Assembly (NCBI RefSeq): GCF_009762795.1 | Contig: NZ_CP046400.1 | Coordinates: 1,031,501 to 1,095,500, forward strand | Source of the DNA: Pseudodesulfovibrio cashew | Lineage (GTDB): Bacteria; Desulfobacterota; Desulfovibrionia; Desulfovibrionales; Desulfovibrionaceae | Direction of reading: 5' to 3' | Length of the DNA stretch: 64,000 nt | Shown here: positions 63,758-64,000 of the stretch, piece after piece | How the letters are laid out: each line of letters begins with the position of its first letter | Position numbering within the stretch: the stretch's first letter is position 1 | Notes under the pieces: model-generated | Told to the model about the DNA's origin: nothing | The model's input: only the letters and a program-made list of their open reading frames with translations | Databases searched by the model: none | Program-made: the position numbers and the translations under genes

Positions 63758-64000
63758 ATGAAGATATTAGTTGTTGGCAGCGGCGGCCGCGAGCACGCGT
63801 TGTGCTGGAAACTGTCCCAGAACCCCAAGGTGGAGCGCATCCTGTGCGCCCCCGGCAACGGCGGCACGGCCCAGGTGGGCGAGAACGTGCCGGTCAAGGA
63901 CGACGACATTCCGGCGCTGGTCAGACTGGCCAGGGAAGAGGAAGTGGACCTGGTCGTGGCCGGGCCTGAAATGCCTCTGGTTCTGGGCCTGGAGAACGCC
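63758..64000 (+). CDS. purD: Phosphoribosylamine--glycine ligase, N-terminal fragment
   Basis: The first 81 codons of purD are present; the gene runs off the right edge. MKILVVGSGGREHALCWKL and CAPGNGGTAQVGENV are the N-terminal purD motifs, and VVAGPEMPLVLGLENA the next conserved block (usually GPEAPLVAG). The enzyme makes glycinamide ribonucleotide in purine synthesis. AAGGGG lies nine bases before the ATG. Confidence 0.95.
   Translation, partial: MKILVVGSGGREHALCWKLSQNPKVERILCAPGNGGTAQVGENVPVKDDDIPALVRLAREEEVDLVVAGPEMPLVLGLENA

Overview
The window reads as chromosome of a GC-rich, anaerobic deltaproteobacterium of the Desulfovibrio/Pseudodesulfovibrio type. This is inferred from gene content: electron-bifurcating NfnAB, rubrerythrin, an orange-protein-like NifX/MinD cluster under a DUF134 regulator, a PEP-CTERM protein and several small periplasmic solute-binding-like proteins. 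No rRNA, CRISPR array, phage or complete insertion sequence was seen. One tRNA with a CAT anticodon lies near the left edge.

Layout. 0-7 kb: the start of a Nif3-like gene, the tRNA, a DUF4911 protein, an FKBP-methyltransferase fusion, an HD-GYP protein and uvrA. 7-16 kb: acetyl-CoA synthetase, a LytTR regulator with a degenerate receiver, an NtrY-like kinase with its DUF4390 partner, a tandem Usp protein and exported proteins. 16-20 kb: a YceI protein and the nfnAB operon. 20-27 kb: a DUF362 protein, a glycosyltransferase/sugar-transferase pair, a Usp protein, an AT-rich acyltransferase that looks acquired, and glnA.

27-38 kb: the most unusual block, a leftward cluster with a compact FtsX permease, an ABC ATPase, a 1653-residue FtsX permease carrying a peptidase-M28-like domain that has lost its metal ligands, a DUF6785-type membrane protein and an OPT-type transporter. 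Related non-coding repeats in opposite orientation flank the 26.9-42.6 kb segment, which also holds a polysaccharide deacetylase, a LysR/APC exporter pair and dapF.

43-56 kb: rubrerythrin, a tiny basic protein, a LysR regulator, a THUMP RNA methyltransferase, lipoproteins, a DUF4242 protein, Ada, a MerR-like regulator, and a PEP-CTERM protein behind a good sigma-54 promoter, flanked by two paralogous solute-binding-like proteins. 56-64 kb: a ComM-type ATPase, the NifX/MinD cluster (a DUF134 regulator, a DUF5320-NifX fusion, two ferredoxin-MinD ATPases, a second NifX protein and a receiver-like protein) with two matching palindromes at its promoters, a Cys-rich PAS kinase, a LysE exporter and the start of purD.

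Functional themes are redox and acetate energy metabolism (nfnAB, acs), nitrogen assimilation (glnA), Fe-S/Mo-Cu protein handling (NifX/MinD), DNA repair (uvrA, ada), envelope glycan synthesis, and envelope transport by the ABC/OPT cluster. All assignments come from reading the sequence; no database search was run.
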